From NCBI RefSeq assembly GCF_017315705.1, contig NZ_JAFLRF010000055.1:1-33057 (forward strand): a stretch of DNA of 33,057 nt. The letters run 5' to 3'. Below are positions 7,792 to 16,429 of this stretch, piece by piece. The notes beneath the pieces are model-generated. The model was not told the origin of the DNA, made no database searches, and saw nothing but the letters and a program-made list of their open reading frames with translations. The stretch comes from Trinickia mobilis (lineage in GTDB: Bacteria > Pseudomonadota > Gammaproteobacteria > Burkholderiales > Burkholderiaceae). Position 1 is the stretch's first letter. Every line of letters begins with the position of its first letter. A program made the translations under genes and the position numbers.

Positions 7792-9174
7792 ATGTTGCTT
7801 AGCTTGCGTGCGCGTCTGCTGTTGTGGCTGCTGCTGCCGCTCGCGCTCTTTGTCTTCGTGACCGGCAGGATGTCGTACGATGCGGCGCGTCAGACCGCCG
7901 ATCTGCTGCAAGACAACGCATTGCTGTCTTCCGCACGAACCATCATCGAAGATGTCGACTGGGAGAACGGCGCATTGACGGCGAACATCCCGCCTGCCGC
8001 GCTCGAGATCTTCGCGTCGCCTTATCAGGATCAGGTGTTCTATAAAGTGGTCGTCGGCCGCGACCGGCTGCTGGGCGGCAGTCCCGATCTCGCACTGCCC
8101 GCGGGCAGCACCCGGTTCCCGGTGTTCTACGACACCAAGCTCGGCGATCTCCCGATTCATGCCGTCGCCTACGAGCGGCAGCTGTACGACTCGGGCACGG
8201 CCCAGCAGGTCACCGTGATCGTCGCCAAGACGCAGGCGTCGCGGCAAGCCATGCTGGAAGATTTGTGGCGTCCGCAATTGGTTCGCCAGTGGTTGATGCT
8301 GGCTTTGGTCGTGGTGCTCGTGCCGTTCGGCCTGACCATGGAATTGCGGCCGCTGATGAAGCTCAAGGACGACGTCGCAGACCGCGAGCCGATGGAGCTC
8401 GAACCGATCCGCGTGCATCACCTGCCGTCGGAGCTGCGGCCGATCGTCGATGCGATCAACCAATGCATCGCGCGCCTGAAGCTGCACACGACGACGCAGC
8501 GTCAGTTCATCGCCGACGCGGCGCATCAATTGCGCACGCCGTTGACGCTGCTCGACACGCAGGTGCAATGCGCAAGCCAGTGCGATCTGCGCGATCCGGC
8601 GTTGTCGGAGGCCCTGACGGGCATCCGCCGCACGAGCCGGAAGATGGCCGATATGACGAGCCAATTGCTGCTGCTTGCCCAGGCCGAGTCGGTATCGATG
8701 CCGCGCATGCAGGCCAAGCTGGATCTGGCGGCGGTGGTGTCGTCGGTGCTGGAGGAAGCCGTGGTGGCCGCCCAGCGGCGCCAGCTCGATCTTGGCGCCG
8801 AACTGGACGACGGCGTCCATGTGGCGGGCAGCGAGAGCCTGCTCGCGGCGCTCGTAGCGAATCTCGTCGACAACGCCATCCGCTATACGCACGAAGGGGG
8901 GAGCGTCACCGCGATTTGCCGGCGTGACGGCGACGAGGTGATGCTGCAAGTGGTGGACAACGGTCCCGGCATTCCGGCCGAAGCGCGCGCGCATGTGTTC
9001 GAGCGCTTCTACCGGGTGGCGAGCGATGTCGAGGGCTCCGGGCTGGGGCTCGCGATCGTCCATCAGATTGCGCTGTCGCACGGCGGCACGGTTGCCCTGA
9101 CGCCCGGTGCGGGGCGCGTCGGGCTCGTCGTGACGGTCCGCTTGCCCATGTGGAGGACTGAGGAAAAAGAATGA
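7792..9174 (+). CDS. Sensor histidine kinase, TctE/QseC-like
   Basis: 460 residues from ATG 7792, chosen for the GGAG about 9 bases upstream; an in-frame TTG at 7702 is less likely. The first membrane segment is at about 8-25, followed by a periplasmic sensor of about 140 residues of the 2CSK_N type seen in TctE-like kinases, and a second membrane segment at about 165-182. The H-box is ADAAHQLRTPL with phosphoacceptor His245. The N-box (LVDNAIRYTHEGG), G1 (DNGPGIP), F-box (FERFYR) and G2 (GSGLGLAIV) follow. It would autophosphorylate on sensing a periplasmic ligand, possibly a carboxylate, and pass the phosphate to the regulator whose start overlaps its stop (ATGA). Its place between an importer and a porin suggests it controls their uptake regulon. 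Confidence 0.9.
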   Translation: MLLSLRARLLLWLLLPLALFVFVTGRMSYDAARQTADLLQDNALLSSARTIIEDVDWENGALTANIPPAALEIFASPYQDQVFYKVVVGRDRLLGGSPDLALPAGSTRFPVFYDTKLGDLPIHAVAYERQLYDSGTAQQVTVIVAKTQASRQAMLEDLWRPQLVRQWLMLALVVVLVPFGLTMELRPLMKLKDDVADREPMELEPIRVHHLPSELRPIVDAINQCIARLKLHTTTQRQFIADAAHQLRTPLTLLDTQVQCASQCDLRDPALSEALTGIRRTSRKMADMTSQLLLLAQAESVSMPRMQAKLDLAAVVSSVLEEAVVAAQRRQLDLGAELDDGVHVAGSESLLAALVANLVDNAIRYTHEGGSVTAICRRDGDEVMLQVVDNGPGIPAEARAHVFERFYRVASDVEGSGLGLAIVHQIALSHGGTVALTPGAGRVGLVVTVRLPMWRTEEKE

Positions 9175-9845
9175 AGCTGCTGCTCGTCGAAGACAATGCC
9201 GAACTTTCGCGTTGGATCGTCAACCTGCTGCGTGCGGAGAATTTTGCCGTCGATTGCGTTCCCGACGGCGAAGCCGCGGATTCCGTGTTGACGACCCAGC
9301 GCTACGACGTCGTGCTGCTCGACATGCGTCTGCCGCGCATGAGCGGCAAGGATGTGCTCGCCCGTCTGCGCCGCCGGCGCGACAACGTGCCGGTGCTGAT
9401 GCTGACCGCGCACGGCTCGATCGACGACAAGGTCGACTGCTTCAGCGCGGGCGCGGACGATTACGTCGTCAAGCCGTTCGACGGCCGCGAACTGGTGGCG
9501 CGCATCAAGGCGCTGATCCGCCGGCAGTCGAGCGACAAGTCGGGCTGGCTCATGTGCGGCGACCTGCAGTACATCTCCGACACGCGGGAGTTCCGCCACA
9601 ACGACGCGCCGCTTAACCTGCGGCGCCGCGAGCATGCGATCCTGGAAACGCTGATGCTGCGGCAGGGCAAGACGGTCTCGAAGACCACGCTGATGGACAG
9701 CGTGTTCGGCTTCGACGACGAGCCGAGCGTGGACGCCATCGACATCTACATTCACCGGTTGCGCAAGCACCTTGCGAGCTCGAGCGCACAGATCATGACG
9801 CTGCGCGGCCTCGGCTACATCCTTCGCGCCAGGGATGCGTCGTAA
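9171..9845 (+). CDS. OmpR/PhoB-family response regulator, TctD-like
   Basis: 224 residues. The receiver domain has the acidic pair ED at 7-8, phosphoacceptor Asp51 (VVLLDMRLP), Thr79 in MLTAHG and Lys101 in VVKPFDGREL. A C-terminal winged helix (about 125-222) ends with the IDIYIHRLRKHL recognition helix and the GLGYIL wing. It overlaps the kinase gene by four bases, so the two form a coupled pair with kinase first, the reverse of the usual tctD-tctE order. The palindromes at 9857-9887 directly downstream, ahead of the porin, are likely targets (inference). Confidence 0.93.
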   Translation: MKLLLVEDNAELSRWIVNLLRAENFAVDCVPDGEAADSVLTTQRYDVVLLDMRLPRMSGKDVLARLRRRRDNVPVLMLTAHGSIDDKVDCFSAGADDYVVKPFDGRELVARIKALIRRQSSDKSGWLMCGDLQYISDTREFRHNDAPLNLRRREHAILETLMLRQGKTVSKTTLMDSVFGFDDEPSVDAIDIYIHRLRKHLASSSAQIMTLRGLGYILRARDAS

Positions 9846-9856
9846 TGTATGCAGGA

Positions 9857-9887
9857 CTTAGTGTCCTGTATCAGTGATATCACTAAG
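9857..9887. promoter_or_regulatory. Nested palindromes upstream of the porin, candidate operator
   Basis: The 12-bp perfect palindrome AGTGATATCACT (9873-9884) lies inside a wider inverted repeat, CTTAGTG (9857-9863) with CACTAAG (9881-9887). It begins right after the regulator's stop and about 150 bases before the porin start. The repeated AGTG/CACT half-sites suggest a dimeric regulator, the neighbouring response regulator being the obvious candidate. Confidence 0.5.
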
Positions 9888-10037
9888 TTGTACGAATGAG
9901 ACACGAAAGGAGCGTGAAGGATTGAGGTAACTAGGATTCGTCTCATCCGTTGTTCGTCGTAGCGACCGGGCAACCGGCAGGCAGCAACCGACAGCGGAAA
10001 AATCAGAAATTCAACGCAGCAATCTGAGGAGACAGTC

Positions 10038-11165
10038 TTGAAGCAACAGTACCTCGCGTTCGCCGTTGCAGCCGGCGCACTCGCAGCGAGTAACGCTCAC
10101 GCGCAATCCAGCGTGCAGCTTTACGGCCTCATCGACCTGAGCGTGCCCACGTATCAATCCCACGCCGACGCGGCCGGCAATCACGTGATCGGCATGGGCA
10201 TCGGCGGCGAGCCGTGGTTCAGCGGCAGCCGCTGGGGCGTGAAGGGCGCCGAAGACATCGGCAACGGCACGAAGATCATCTTCCGCTTGGAAAGCGAATA
10301 CCGGGTGAGCGACGGAAATATGGAAGACCCGAACCAGATCTTCGACCGCGACGCCTGGGTCGGTGTCCAGAACGACACGATCGGCAAGTTCACGGCGGGC
10401 TTCCAGAACACGATCGCGCGCGACGCGGCAGCGATCTACGGCGACCCGTACGGCACCGCGCAGCTCACGACCGAAGAAGGCGGCTGGACCAACGCCAACA
10501 ACTTCAAGCAGATGATCTTCTACGCGGCGAGCGCCACGGGCACGCGTTACAGCAACGGCCTCGCGTGGAAGAAGCTGTTCAACAACGGCATCTTCGCGAG
10601 CGCGGGCTACGCGTTCGGCAACTCGACGAGCTTCGGCAGCAACGCCAACTACCAGTTCGCCCTCGGCTACAACGGCGGCCCGTTCAACGCGTCGACGTTC
10701 TACAACCACGTGAACCGCGACGGCTTCACGAACCAGGCGTATTCGGTCGGCGGCAACTATACGTTCGGCATCCTGCGTGCCAACGCCGGCTACTTCCGTT
10801 ATTGGGGCAACCAGGGCGCGCTAGGCCAGCGCCAGGACAACGCATGGACGGTGTCGTTCAAGCTGGCGCCGAAGGGCGCGCTCGATTACGAGCTCGGCTA
10901 CCAGCAGATGCGCGTGCATAACGCTGCGTACAACAGCGACGGGGACATCCCGAACGCGAACCTCGGCGCCTTCGATCCGACCCAGGGCACGCACAACGGC
11001 TACAAGGAAACGCTGTACGGCTCGATCTTCTATCACCTCTCGAAGCGCACGGAAGTCTATCTGGCTGCCGACTATATGAGACTGCATGGCGGCTACACGG
11101 TTGGGACCACCTTTGGTGCGACCAACCAGGTCGAGGCGACCACGGGTATCCGTACGCGCTTCTGA
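10038..11165 (+). CDS. Outer-membrane porin, Burkholderia general/specific porin family
   Basis: 375 residues beginning at a TTG codon with GAGGAG eight or so bases upstream; no ATG gives the signal peptide. The leader MKQQYLAFAVAAGALAASNAHA is cleaved before QSSVQLYGLIDLS, the classic first beta strand of betaproteobacterial trimeric porins (Gram-negative porin family). The body shows alternating amphipathic strands, a GSRWGVKGAEDIGNG stretch and a C-terminal phenylalanine (GIRTRF) required for Bam-assisted insertion. It would form a 16-stranded channel in the outer membrane. Its position after the importer and two-component genes suggests it admits the importer's substrate. Confidence 0.93.
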   Translation: MKQQYLAFAVAAGALAASNAHAQSSVQLYGLIDLSVPTYQSHADAAGNHVIGMGIGGEPWFSGSRWGVKGAEDIGNGTKIIFRLESEYRVSDGNMEDPNQIFDRDAWVGVQNDTIGKFTAGFQNTIARDAAAIYGDPYGTAQLTTEEGGWTNANNFKQMIFYAASATGTRYSNGLAWKKLFNNGIFASAGYAFGNSTSFGSNANYQFALGYNGGPFNASTFYNHVNRDGFTNQAYSVGGNYTFGILRANAGYFRYWGNQGALGQRQDNAWTVSFKLAPKGALDYELGYQQMRVHNAAYNSDGDIPNANLGAFDPTQGTHNGYKETLYGSIFYHLSKRTEVYLAADYMRLHGGYTVGTTFGATNQVEATTGIRTRF

Positions 11166-11275
11166 TTCCGGGATCCTCTCCTCGCAGTACCAACCTCGCC
11201 AAAGAAGCTCCGAATTGCGGCGGCGGACTTGTCCGCTCGCCGCTTTCTTCTGGTCTTTGCATCAAGAGGGCAACC

Positions 11276-12086
11276 ATGTTCAGGAACGCTACCGTCCGCG
11301 TGGCGCTGACGATGACGATCGCGGGCTTTACGGCGGCGCTGATGCTCGTGATCGCGGCGTCGATTGCCGGCTTGCAAAGCGCCAATCACGCGCTCGAAAG
11401 GATGTACGCCGAAGAGACCGCCGCGCTGCGCTACCTGACGTCGAGCAGCGAAGCGTTGCAGCAAGTGCGGGTCGATCTCGGCGCGTACGAAACGCTCGTC
11501 GCGCAAGGCAAGCCGACGGCGCCCGTGCTCGCGCGAGTGCATGCCGAATGGGCCGGCAGCAATCGGGAGCTTGCCGGTTACACGGCGCTGCAACGCTCGA
11601 GCGACGCGGAGAAGGCGCTCGTCGATACGTTGCGTGCGAAGCGCGATCGTCTATTGAACGAGAGCTTGACGCCCGAAATCGCGGCGCTCGATCAGGACGA
11701 TTTCATGACCTTCCGCACGACGGAGCGACAGGCGCCGGACGCCGTGTTCACCGACTTCAAGCAAGCGGCGCTCGCGCTCGAAGACTTTCAGGTGCAGCAC
11801 CAAAAGGCGCGCTTCGAAGCAGCGCAACAGCGCTTCACATTGCTGCTTGGGCTCTTCGGGGCGGTCGCGTGCGCGGCCATCGCGCTTGGCCTTTTTGCCC
11901 GCTTCGAGCATGGAAGAGCTGACCGCAACGGTCAGACAAAACGCCGATAACGCCCGGCACGCGAACGAGCTCGCCGAAAACGCCGCGCGGATCGCGGCGC
12001 GCGGCGGCGAGGTGGTCGGGCAGATCGTCTAGGTGATCGCGGACATGTCGTCGGGTTCGAACCGCATCGTCGCCGAGCACGCCTGA
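11276..12086 (+). pseudogene. Methyl-accepting chemotaxis receptor, decayed by internal deletion
   Basis: Residues 1-190 of the first frame (start ATG 11276) give a normal receptor start: a membrane helix (VALTMTIAGFTAALMLVIAASIAGL), a four-helix periplasmic sensor and a second membrane helix ([24 protein letters not shown]). At about 11905-11910 the sequence jumps, one frame over, to [27 protein letters not shown], a part of the cytoplasmic methylation/signalling region. HAMP and much of the linker are missing. The second frame then stops at 12032 and a further short remnant ends at 12086. The signalling tip is absent. The first frame would make a 224-residue membrane fragment. This is a host gene in decay, not island cargo. 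Confidence 0.8.
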
Positions 12087-12169
12087 GGCTGCGCGCCGTT
12101 CGCGCGCAACCGTTGCCCGCTCGCGGCAGTCGAAACCATTAGCTTGGCTTTGCGAAAAGGAGGCCTGCA

Positions 12170-12334
12170 ATGGACAAGCTATCGATCGTCTGCTGGCTTT
12201 GCACGGCGTTGTGCCTCGGCGTCCTGACGAGCGTCGCGGGATGCGACGCGCTGAGCGGGCCGCCCGCCCTCGAATGGCCCGGCCCGCACGCGCCGTATCC
12301 GTTCCCGGACGATGTTCCGCACCGCACCTCGTAA
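12170..12334 (+). CDS. Small lipoprotein, 54 residues
   Basis: ATG 12170 has a near-perfect ribosome site (AAAAGGAGG, 6-7 bases upstream). The product has a hydrophobic leader (VCWLCTALCLGVLTSVAGC) ending in a plausible lipobox VAGC at residues 22-25, then a short Pro-rich tail ending DDVPHRTS. It would be acylated on Cys25 and anchored in the envelope. No known family recognised. Function unknown. Confidence 0.6.
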   Translation: MDKLSIVCWLCTALCLGVLTSVAGCDALSGPPALEWPGPHAPYPFPDDVPHRTS

Positions 12335-12370
12335 TTGCCTCGAACGCCGGACGGCGCGACGCGGTCAGCC

Positions 12371-12673
12371 TCAGCCGGCGCTCGAGCAGGTGACGGTCGG
12401 CGCCGTGTAGGGCGACGGATAGTCGGACGCCGGGCCGCTCAGGAGGCGCAGGCGCTGAGTCGCGAGGACGTCGGCTTGCGTTTGCTCGCGGCGGGTGAGG
12501 GCAGCGGGGGCGTCGCCTGTCGGCAGCGGCTCGTTGACGCCGCATTGCAGCGTCTTGCCGCCGGCAAGCTGCACTGTCGTTTGATAGGCGTAAGCGGGTT
12601 GCGCGGCCATGCTGTCGGCCGCCCAGAAGGCGGCGACACCGAGCAGCGCACAAGCGAGGTGTCGAATCTTCAT
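12371..12673 (-). CDS. Small exported protein of unknown function
   Basis: 100 residues on the minus strand from ATG 12673, with AAGGAG 6 bases upstream; the longer open frame beyond that is not needed. The N-terminus MKIRHLACALLGVAAFWAADSMA is a Sec signal peptide, probably cleaved near SMA-AQ. The mature part has two cysteines (LQCGVNEP and the C-terminal TVTCSSAG) that could form a disulfide in the periplasm, and a charged middle (RREQTQADVLATQRLRLL). I recognise no domain. It is the last host gene before the tRNA that carries the island. Confidence 0.65.
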   Translation of the reverse strand: MKIRHLACALLGVAAFWAADSMAAQPAYAYQTTVQLAGGKTLQCGVNEPLPTGDAPAALTRREQTQADVLATQRLRLLSGPASDYPSPYTAPTVTCSSAG

Positions 12674-12887
12674 GACGTGCTCCTTAAGGGTCGTCTTTGC
12701 CATTTGACAGCGGCGGAAGCTTTTTAGATAGGGCGCAACGTGAAAATCTTTTTTTCCGGAAATGCGCTTTGTCGTAGGGAGACGCCGATCTGCGAGGATG
12801 TATTCCCGAAGCACGCGCCAAGGGAAATCGGCTGACATCGGTAGGAGGAAATGGACTGCGCCGAAACGCGTTTGCGGCTAAAAAAGC

Positions 12888-12918
12888 AAAAACCCGCGAA
12901 GCCGTGCGCTATCGCGGG
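12888..12918 (-). terminator. Rho-independent terminator of the split tRNA-Leu gene
   Basis: Read on the minus strand, CCCGCGA (12912-12918) pairs with TCGCGGG (12893-12899) around a 12-base loop and is followed by a run of T (A at 12888-12892). It lies about 35 bases beyond the tRNA 3' end. Confidence 0.75.
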
Positions 12919-12952
12919 TGGATGGGGGCTGCTGGAATGCTTGGATGTTGTT

Positions 12953-13006
12953 TGGTGCCCAGGGCCGGACTCGAACCGGCACGCCTTGCGGCGGGGGATT
13001 TTGAGT
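12953..13006 (-). pseudogene. 3' half of the tRNA-Leu(CAA) gene interrupted by the island
   Basis: On the minus strand this segment starts in the anticodon loop (ACTCAAAAT), continues with the 3' anticodon stem TCCCC, a variable arm (GCCGCAAGGC), the T arm GCCGG-TTCGAGT-CCGGC, the acceptor 3' strand CCTGGGC, A73 and encoded CCA. The bases that should form the 5' anticodon stem have been replaced by island sequence (CCAAA instead of GGGGA), so the half cannot fold with what precedes it. Its true partner is at 30430-30469, on the far side of the island. Confidence 0.9.
12998..13006. other. Left attachment core (attL)
   Basis: ATTTTGAGT, identical to the copy at 30430-30438. In tRNA sense it is ACTCAAAAT, the seven-base anticodon loop CUCAAAA plus its closing pair. 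Host tRNA lies to the left, island to the right. Confidence 0.9.
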
Positions 13007-13163
13007 TTGGTGCGTCTATATAAGAGATTATGAAAACAGTTTAAATTCATACACTTATAAATTTCCCACAATAAGATTGGTGCGTCTGTATAAGTACTTG
13101 TGTGGGAAAATTTAAAGATTTGGGGGGAAGTGTGGGAAAATTGGGGGGAACCACTTTCCCACA
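13007..13163. repeat. Left-end integrase arm-type and host-like repeats
   Basis: TTGGTGCGTCTATATAAG (13007-13024) recurs with one change at 13078-13095. GTGCGTCTA matches the D-arm of the tRNA, so attP may carry partial tRNA mimicry. TGTGGGAAA elements occur at 13101 and 13131 and inverted (TTTCCCACA) at 13062 and 13155. The block TTGGGGGGAA occurs twice (13121, 13141). Spacing and orientation fit arm sites for a tyrosine integrase or a directionality factor. Confidence 0.65.
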
Positions 13164-13181
13164 AATACGCGCAGAGGCAAA

Positions 13182-14879
13182 ATGGCCGACGATGCAATCC
13201 CAAAAAAACCGCGCGCAGAATCGATAAAAGTCGACCTGTCGAGCCACACTGTCGTGGCCGGGCTCATCGAGACGAAGAAGAAGGGTGTCAATCCCGCTTG
13301 GGGCAAAACTTGGGGGGACTCGAACACCAAGGGATTCGGCCTGCGCATCTCGCCGCTGGGTCTGCCGAAGTGGGAATGGAAGTTCCGTGGCTACGGTGGT
13401 AAGCATGTCGAGGGCTCAGTGCCCTTCTTCATTGCTCCCAGGGTCAAGGGCGACGAAACAGAGTTTCCGGTGCCGCACGGGCACTACGACTACCTGATGG
13501 CCGTCGAGCATTACCGCCGCGTCCGTGTGAAGGCACTGATGAGTCCCGTGGAACGCGAGAAGGTTGCGCGACAAGGGATGACGCTTGCCGAGGCCTTTCC
13601 TAAATACCTCGAGAACAAGGTCTTGCAGTCGAGTCAGCGGAATCTGTCCGACGAGACCAAGAGCGCGTATTCCGACCAGTGGCGGTGGTTGGGTCCGCTT
13701 GCCGGAGACTGGGTGCTGAAAGACACCGATTCTTTCCAGTGGCAGCGCATGTTCGAAGAGGAGGCGTTGAAGGCTTGCATTAAGCGCGAGATTTTGCGAA
13801 GCGTGCACGAGGGATATGGTGCAGGCGCAGATATTAATGGTGCGCAAAAACTCGCTGTAATCAAAAGGCTTGAGCGTGGTCTTTCTGGAAAATGGCAAGA
13901 AGAGCCGTGGTGGACAGTCCTGGCTAAAGAGGAACGCGCAGGTGTTGAAAAGTGCCTGAATTCGGTGAAAGAGTCTGACATTAAGAAATTGGAATCGTCG
14001 CCTGTGATACAGGCAGCGAATCTCGTTTCAGGCATTTACACCTATTTTGCTGACGACAATAATCGGTTGTTCAATCCGATTAAACCGATGAAAAAGCGCT
14101 GGCGGGTTAAGAAACCTACGCGGCGTGTTCGAGCAATTCCGACGCTCAATATGCCCGATTTTTGGAAGGCGTTGCAAAACCGCAAGAAAGTCAAGGTCAG
14201 CAAGGACTGCATTACGGTTATCCTTCTGACGGGGTTCCGCAACAGCGCTGCTCGTAGGATGCGGTGGGAGCAGGTCGACTTTGAGCTTGGTATCTACACA
14301 GTCAAAGAAGGCGATGTAGGCTGGAAGGGCTACACAGGCGGCATGGCGCTGAGTGACTACGTGCTTGACCTTCTGCGTGAGCGACGCGAAGCTGACCCGC
14401 ATGGCGAGTGGGTCTTCCCCGCCCACGTCACGCGTTCATCAGGCCACCTGAGCCGTTTGGGTGACTCTGTGAAGAAGTGCTGCGAGGAAATGGGGCTGAA
14501 GACCAGTGAATACTACATCCCGCACGACCTGCGCCGGGGATTCAGTACCGCAGTGAAAACCGTGTCAGGCAGCGATTTTAAGATGGTTGCCACGTTGCTT
14601 GGCCACAAATGGGCAACTGACGATAACGATGAGACAATGCGCGAGGAGTCGGTTACGTTCGGCTATATCAGCGAGGAATTGATGGCGCGCAGGCACGTGG
14701 CTAACAGGACGGCTGAATTCCTGTTGCAGGTGAGTAGGGCCAAGGCAATGGAGAAGTGGGTCGCTGAGTTGCTTAAAAGCAGAGGCATTGACCCGAGCCA
14801 CTATCAACCTGACAAAGATTTTCCTGAGGCGGATGACGATGATGCAGACGATTCAATATCAGCCGTAGCCGCTGATTGA
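13182..14879 (+). CDS. Tyrosine recombinase / island integrase
   Basis: 565 residues, long for the family (usual about 330-450). The N-terminal ~130 residues would bind arm sites, and a core-binding helical region spans about 130-290. The catalytic domain has Arg353 (LTGFRNSA), Lys in GDVGWKGYTGG as the beta-hairpin lysine candidate (about 382), His448-xx-Arg451 (HDLRRGF), His475 (LLGHKW) and nucleophile Tyr495 (VTFGYISEEL), so it should be active. An acidic tail (about 545-560) ends the protein. It adjoins attL, reads into the island, and a strong terminator follows. It would cut the anticodon-loop core shared with the tRNA. Its codon use is visibly more AT-rich than the flanks, in keeping with transfer. 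Confidence 0.93.
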   Translation: MADDAIPKKPRAESIKVDLSSHTVVAGLIETKKKGVNPAWGKTWGDSNTKGFGLRISPLGLPKWEWKFRGYGGKHVEGSVPFFIAPRVKGDETEFPVPHGHYDYLMAVEHYRRVRVKALMSPVEREKVARQGMTLAEAFPKYLENKVLQSSQRNLSDETKSAYSDQWRWLGPLAGDWVLKDTDSFQWQRMFEEEALKACIKREILRSVHEGYGAGADINGAQKLAVIKRLERGLSGKWQEEPWWTVLAKEERAGVEKCLNSVKESDIKKLESSPVIQAANLVSGIYTYFADDNNRLFNPIKPMKKRWRVKKPTRRVRAIPTLNMPDFWKALQNRKKVKVSKDCITVILLTGFRNSAARRMRWEQVDFELGIYTVKEGDVGWKGYTGGMALSDYVLDLLRERREADPHGEWVFPAHVTRSSGHLSRLGDSVKKCCEEMGLKTSEYYIPHDLRRGFSTAVKTVSGSDFKMVATLLGHKWATDDNDETMREESVTFGYISEELMARRHVANRTAEFLLQVSRAKAMEKWVAELLKSRGIDPSHYQPDKDFPEADDDDADDSISAVAAD

Positions 14880-14886
14880 AATGAAG

Positions 14887-14910
14887 AGCCCCTCAAACGA
14901 GGGGCTTTTT
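14887..14910 (+). terminator. Rho-independent terminator after the integrase
   Basis: AGCCCCTC (14887-14894), loop AAAC, GAGGGGCT (14899-14906) and a run of five T. Perfect 8-bp stem. Confidence 0.92.
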
Positions 14911-15181
14911 GATTAGAACGGGCTCGCTCGATATTCCGGCTCCCGCCTTTGGCCTATGCTGACGATGTGTTTTTCGTCTGGCCTGTTACATATAGGCATG
15001 AACCGGTTGAGCTCCTCAGCTGTTTATTGCGACGACGCGTGGAATATCGTTACTTCTGGGGCGTCCGTCCTCCCGCGCTCGCAGCCTGTTAACATCAAGG
15101 CGCTGGACGCGCCGCATGCTGTTCGGACCAGCCGTGTGTCCCCGAGGCTCGACGCGAAAATAAAGAAAAAGGGCAACGCCA

Positions 15182-15835
15182 GTGAAACTATTAGAGGGTT
15201 GTAGCGCGCTTGTCGCCGCTTTATTGGCGATATCAGCGCAGGCCGCTGTTTCAACCAACGTCGCCGATGCCAATTTCATCGCGGAACAGTATTGCGACGA
15301 TACGTGGAGAGCGATATCGACGGTCGCGGTTGCTCCAGGTGACCCGGACATTGACCGGGCGAAGCGTATCGTTAGCCAATTGAGCGATACCTTGGGCGAC
15401 GGGGACTGGCAAGTCGTTGTTTTTTCATATCCGAGGCTCGGATGGCCGGTGATGGCGCTGATGGGCAGCCGGGTTGTGGTTTCCAAGGAATTCGTCGACG
15501 ACAGCAATGACGATGAGCTGGGATTCGTCTTTGCCCATGAGATGGGACACGTCATCTTGGGGCACCTGCAGCAACGCTACGCGGCACTGATAGCTGACGC
15601 AGGCGGCCGTGTTACTCGCTGGACACAACTGGCTCGATACGCCAGGCAGGAATGGCGTCTTTATCGAGAAGAGGAGTACCAGGCGGACAAGTTTGGTTTT
15701 GCGCTTGCGGGCAAGGCTGGGTTCGATGCTAAAGATGGCGCATACACCGCCCTCTCGCATCTGATGCCAGACCCGCAGCACCCGACACCAGATGAGCGCC
15801 TGTCGGCACTGGGGCTTAGCGCCGCCCGCAACTAG
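15182..15835 (+). CDS. M48-family zinc metallopeptidase, exported
   Basis: 217 residues from GTG 15182; the ribosome site is weak (AAAGGGC). Signal peptide about 1-22 (LVAALLAISAQAA). The zinc motif HEMGH is at 119-123 with the third ligand Glu165 in EYQADKFG, both hallmarks of M48 peptidases such as BepA/LoiP-type periplasmic proteases. There is no TPR tail. The family degrades or assists misfolded envelope proteins; here the target is unknown. The peptidase is cargo of the island, directly after the integrase terminator, and stands alone on its transcript. The 270 bases before it hold a copy-like stretch (15025-15044) resembling codons 36-42 of this gene. Confidence 0.85.
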   Translation: MKLLEGCSALVAALLAISAQAAVSTNVADANFIAEQYCDDTWRAISTVAVAPGDPDIDRAKRIVSQLSDTLGDGDWQVVVFSYPRLGWPVMALMGSRVVVSKEFVDDSNDDELGFVFAHEMGHVILGHLQQRYAALIADAGGRVTRWTQLARYARQEWRLYREEEYQADKFGFALAGKAGFDAKDGAYTALSHLMPDPQHPTPDERLSALGLSAARN

Positions 15836-15853
15836 TCCTATTGCGCGCCTCAG

Positions 15854-16429
15854 TCAGTGGTCCTGGGTGGGCCGTGTGAACGGGTCGAGGTCCAGAATGT
15901 ACGAAAGACGTGCGGTCTGTCCGTAGTCCCGCCGTGCAATCGCTTTGACGTACCGGAACCACGCTGCGGGCATGTCGGCGGTCATCGACTCGCAAAACCA
16001 CTGGTGATTTTCCAGATATTTTTTGACATAAAGGGCGCATGCGGACAGTCGAAGCCAGAGGGCATACATGGCATCGGCATCGCTAAGGGTATCGATGTCG
16101 AACCCGAATAGTCTGAAATAGGCACGGGCCTTTTCGTGTTCATCTGGGTACCAGAGATATTCGCGTCCGTCATCATCGACCACGATGTTCGTGGAGAATT
16201 CGAATTCCAGAAGCTGAAGCACTTCCTGCTTCTTGCGGCTGTCAATGGGCGCGCCGGGTTTGAAGGCCACCGGGCGCGTGAGCGCGTTCCATCGGTCGTC
16301 GGGCGACAGGCTTTTTGTTGGTGGGTGAGGCTTTGTACTGGGTTCGGACGGAGGCCGCACGGCGTAAGCAGCCTTGCGAGGAATTGCCTTTGCGCGCCTA
16401 AACGCAGCCAGTTCGATTACGGTGCCCAT
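15854..16429 (-). CDS. Hypothetical protein, 191 residues
   Basis: Minus strand, ATG 16429 with AAGGGCAAAG before it. The N-terminal ~45 residues are basic and Pro/Ser-rich, probably disordered (MGTVIELAAFRRAKAIPRK, then PPSEPSTKPHPPTKS). The rest is a mixed helical domain (about 55-185) with many aromatic residues (YLWYPDEHEKARAYFRLFGF, LENHQWFCESM). There is no signal peptide or membrane segment. I do not recognise a family. It is convergent with the M48 gene, 18 bases apart, so the two may share 3' signals. Confidence 0.6.
   Translation of the reverse strand: MGTVIELAAFRRAKAIPRKAAYAVRPPSEPSTKPHPPTKSLSPDDRWNALTRPVAFKPGAPIDSRKKQEVLQLLEFEFSTNIVVDDDGREYLWYPDEHEKARAYFRLFGFDIDTLSDADAMYALWLRLSACALYVKKYLENHQWFCESMTADMPAAWFRYVKAIARRDYGQTARLSYILDLDPFTRPTQDH

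Noticed and set aside
6856-9081. A 741-codon antisense open frame across the permease and histidine kinase
   Set aside because: It is rich in Arg, His and Gln, as is typical of the complement of high-GC genes; the sense genes have all family motifs.
14956-15204. 82-codon plus-strand ORF before the M48 gene
   Set aside because: No ribosome site, no protein-like pattern, and it runs out of frame into the peptidase's signal peptide.
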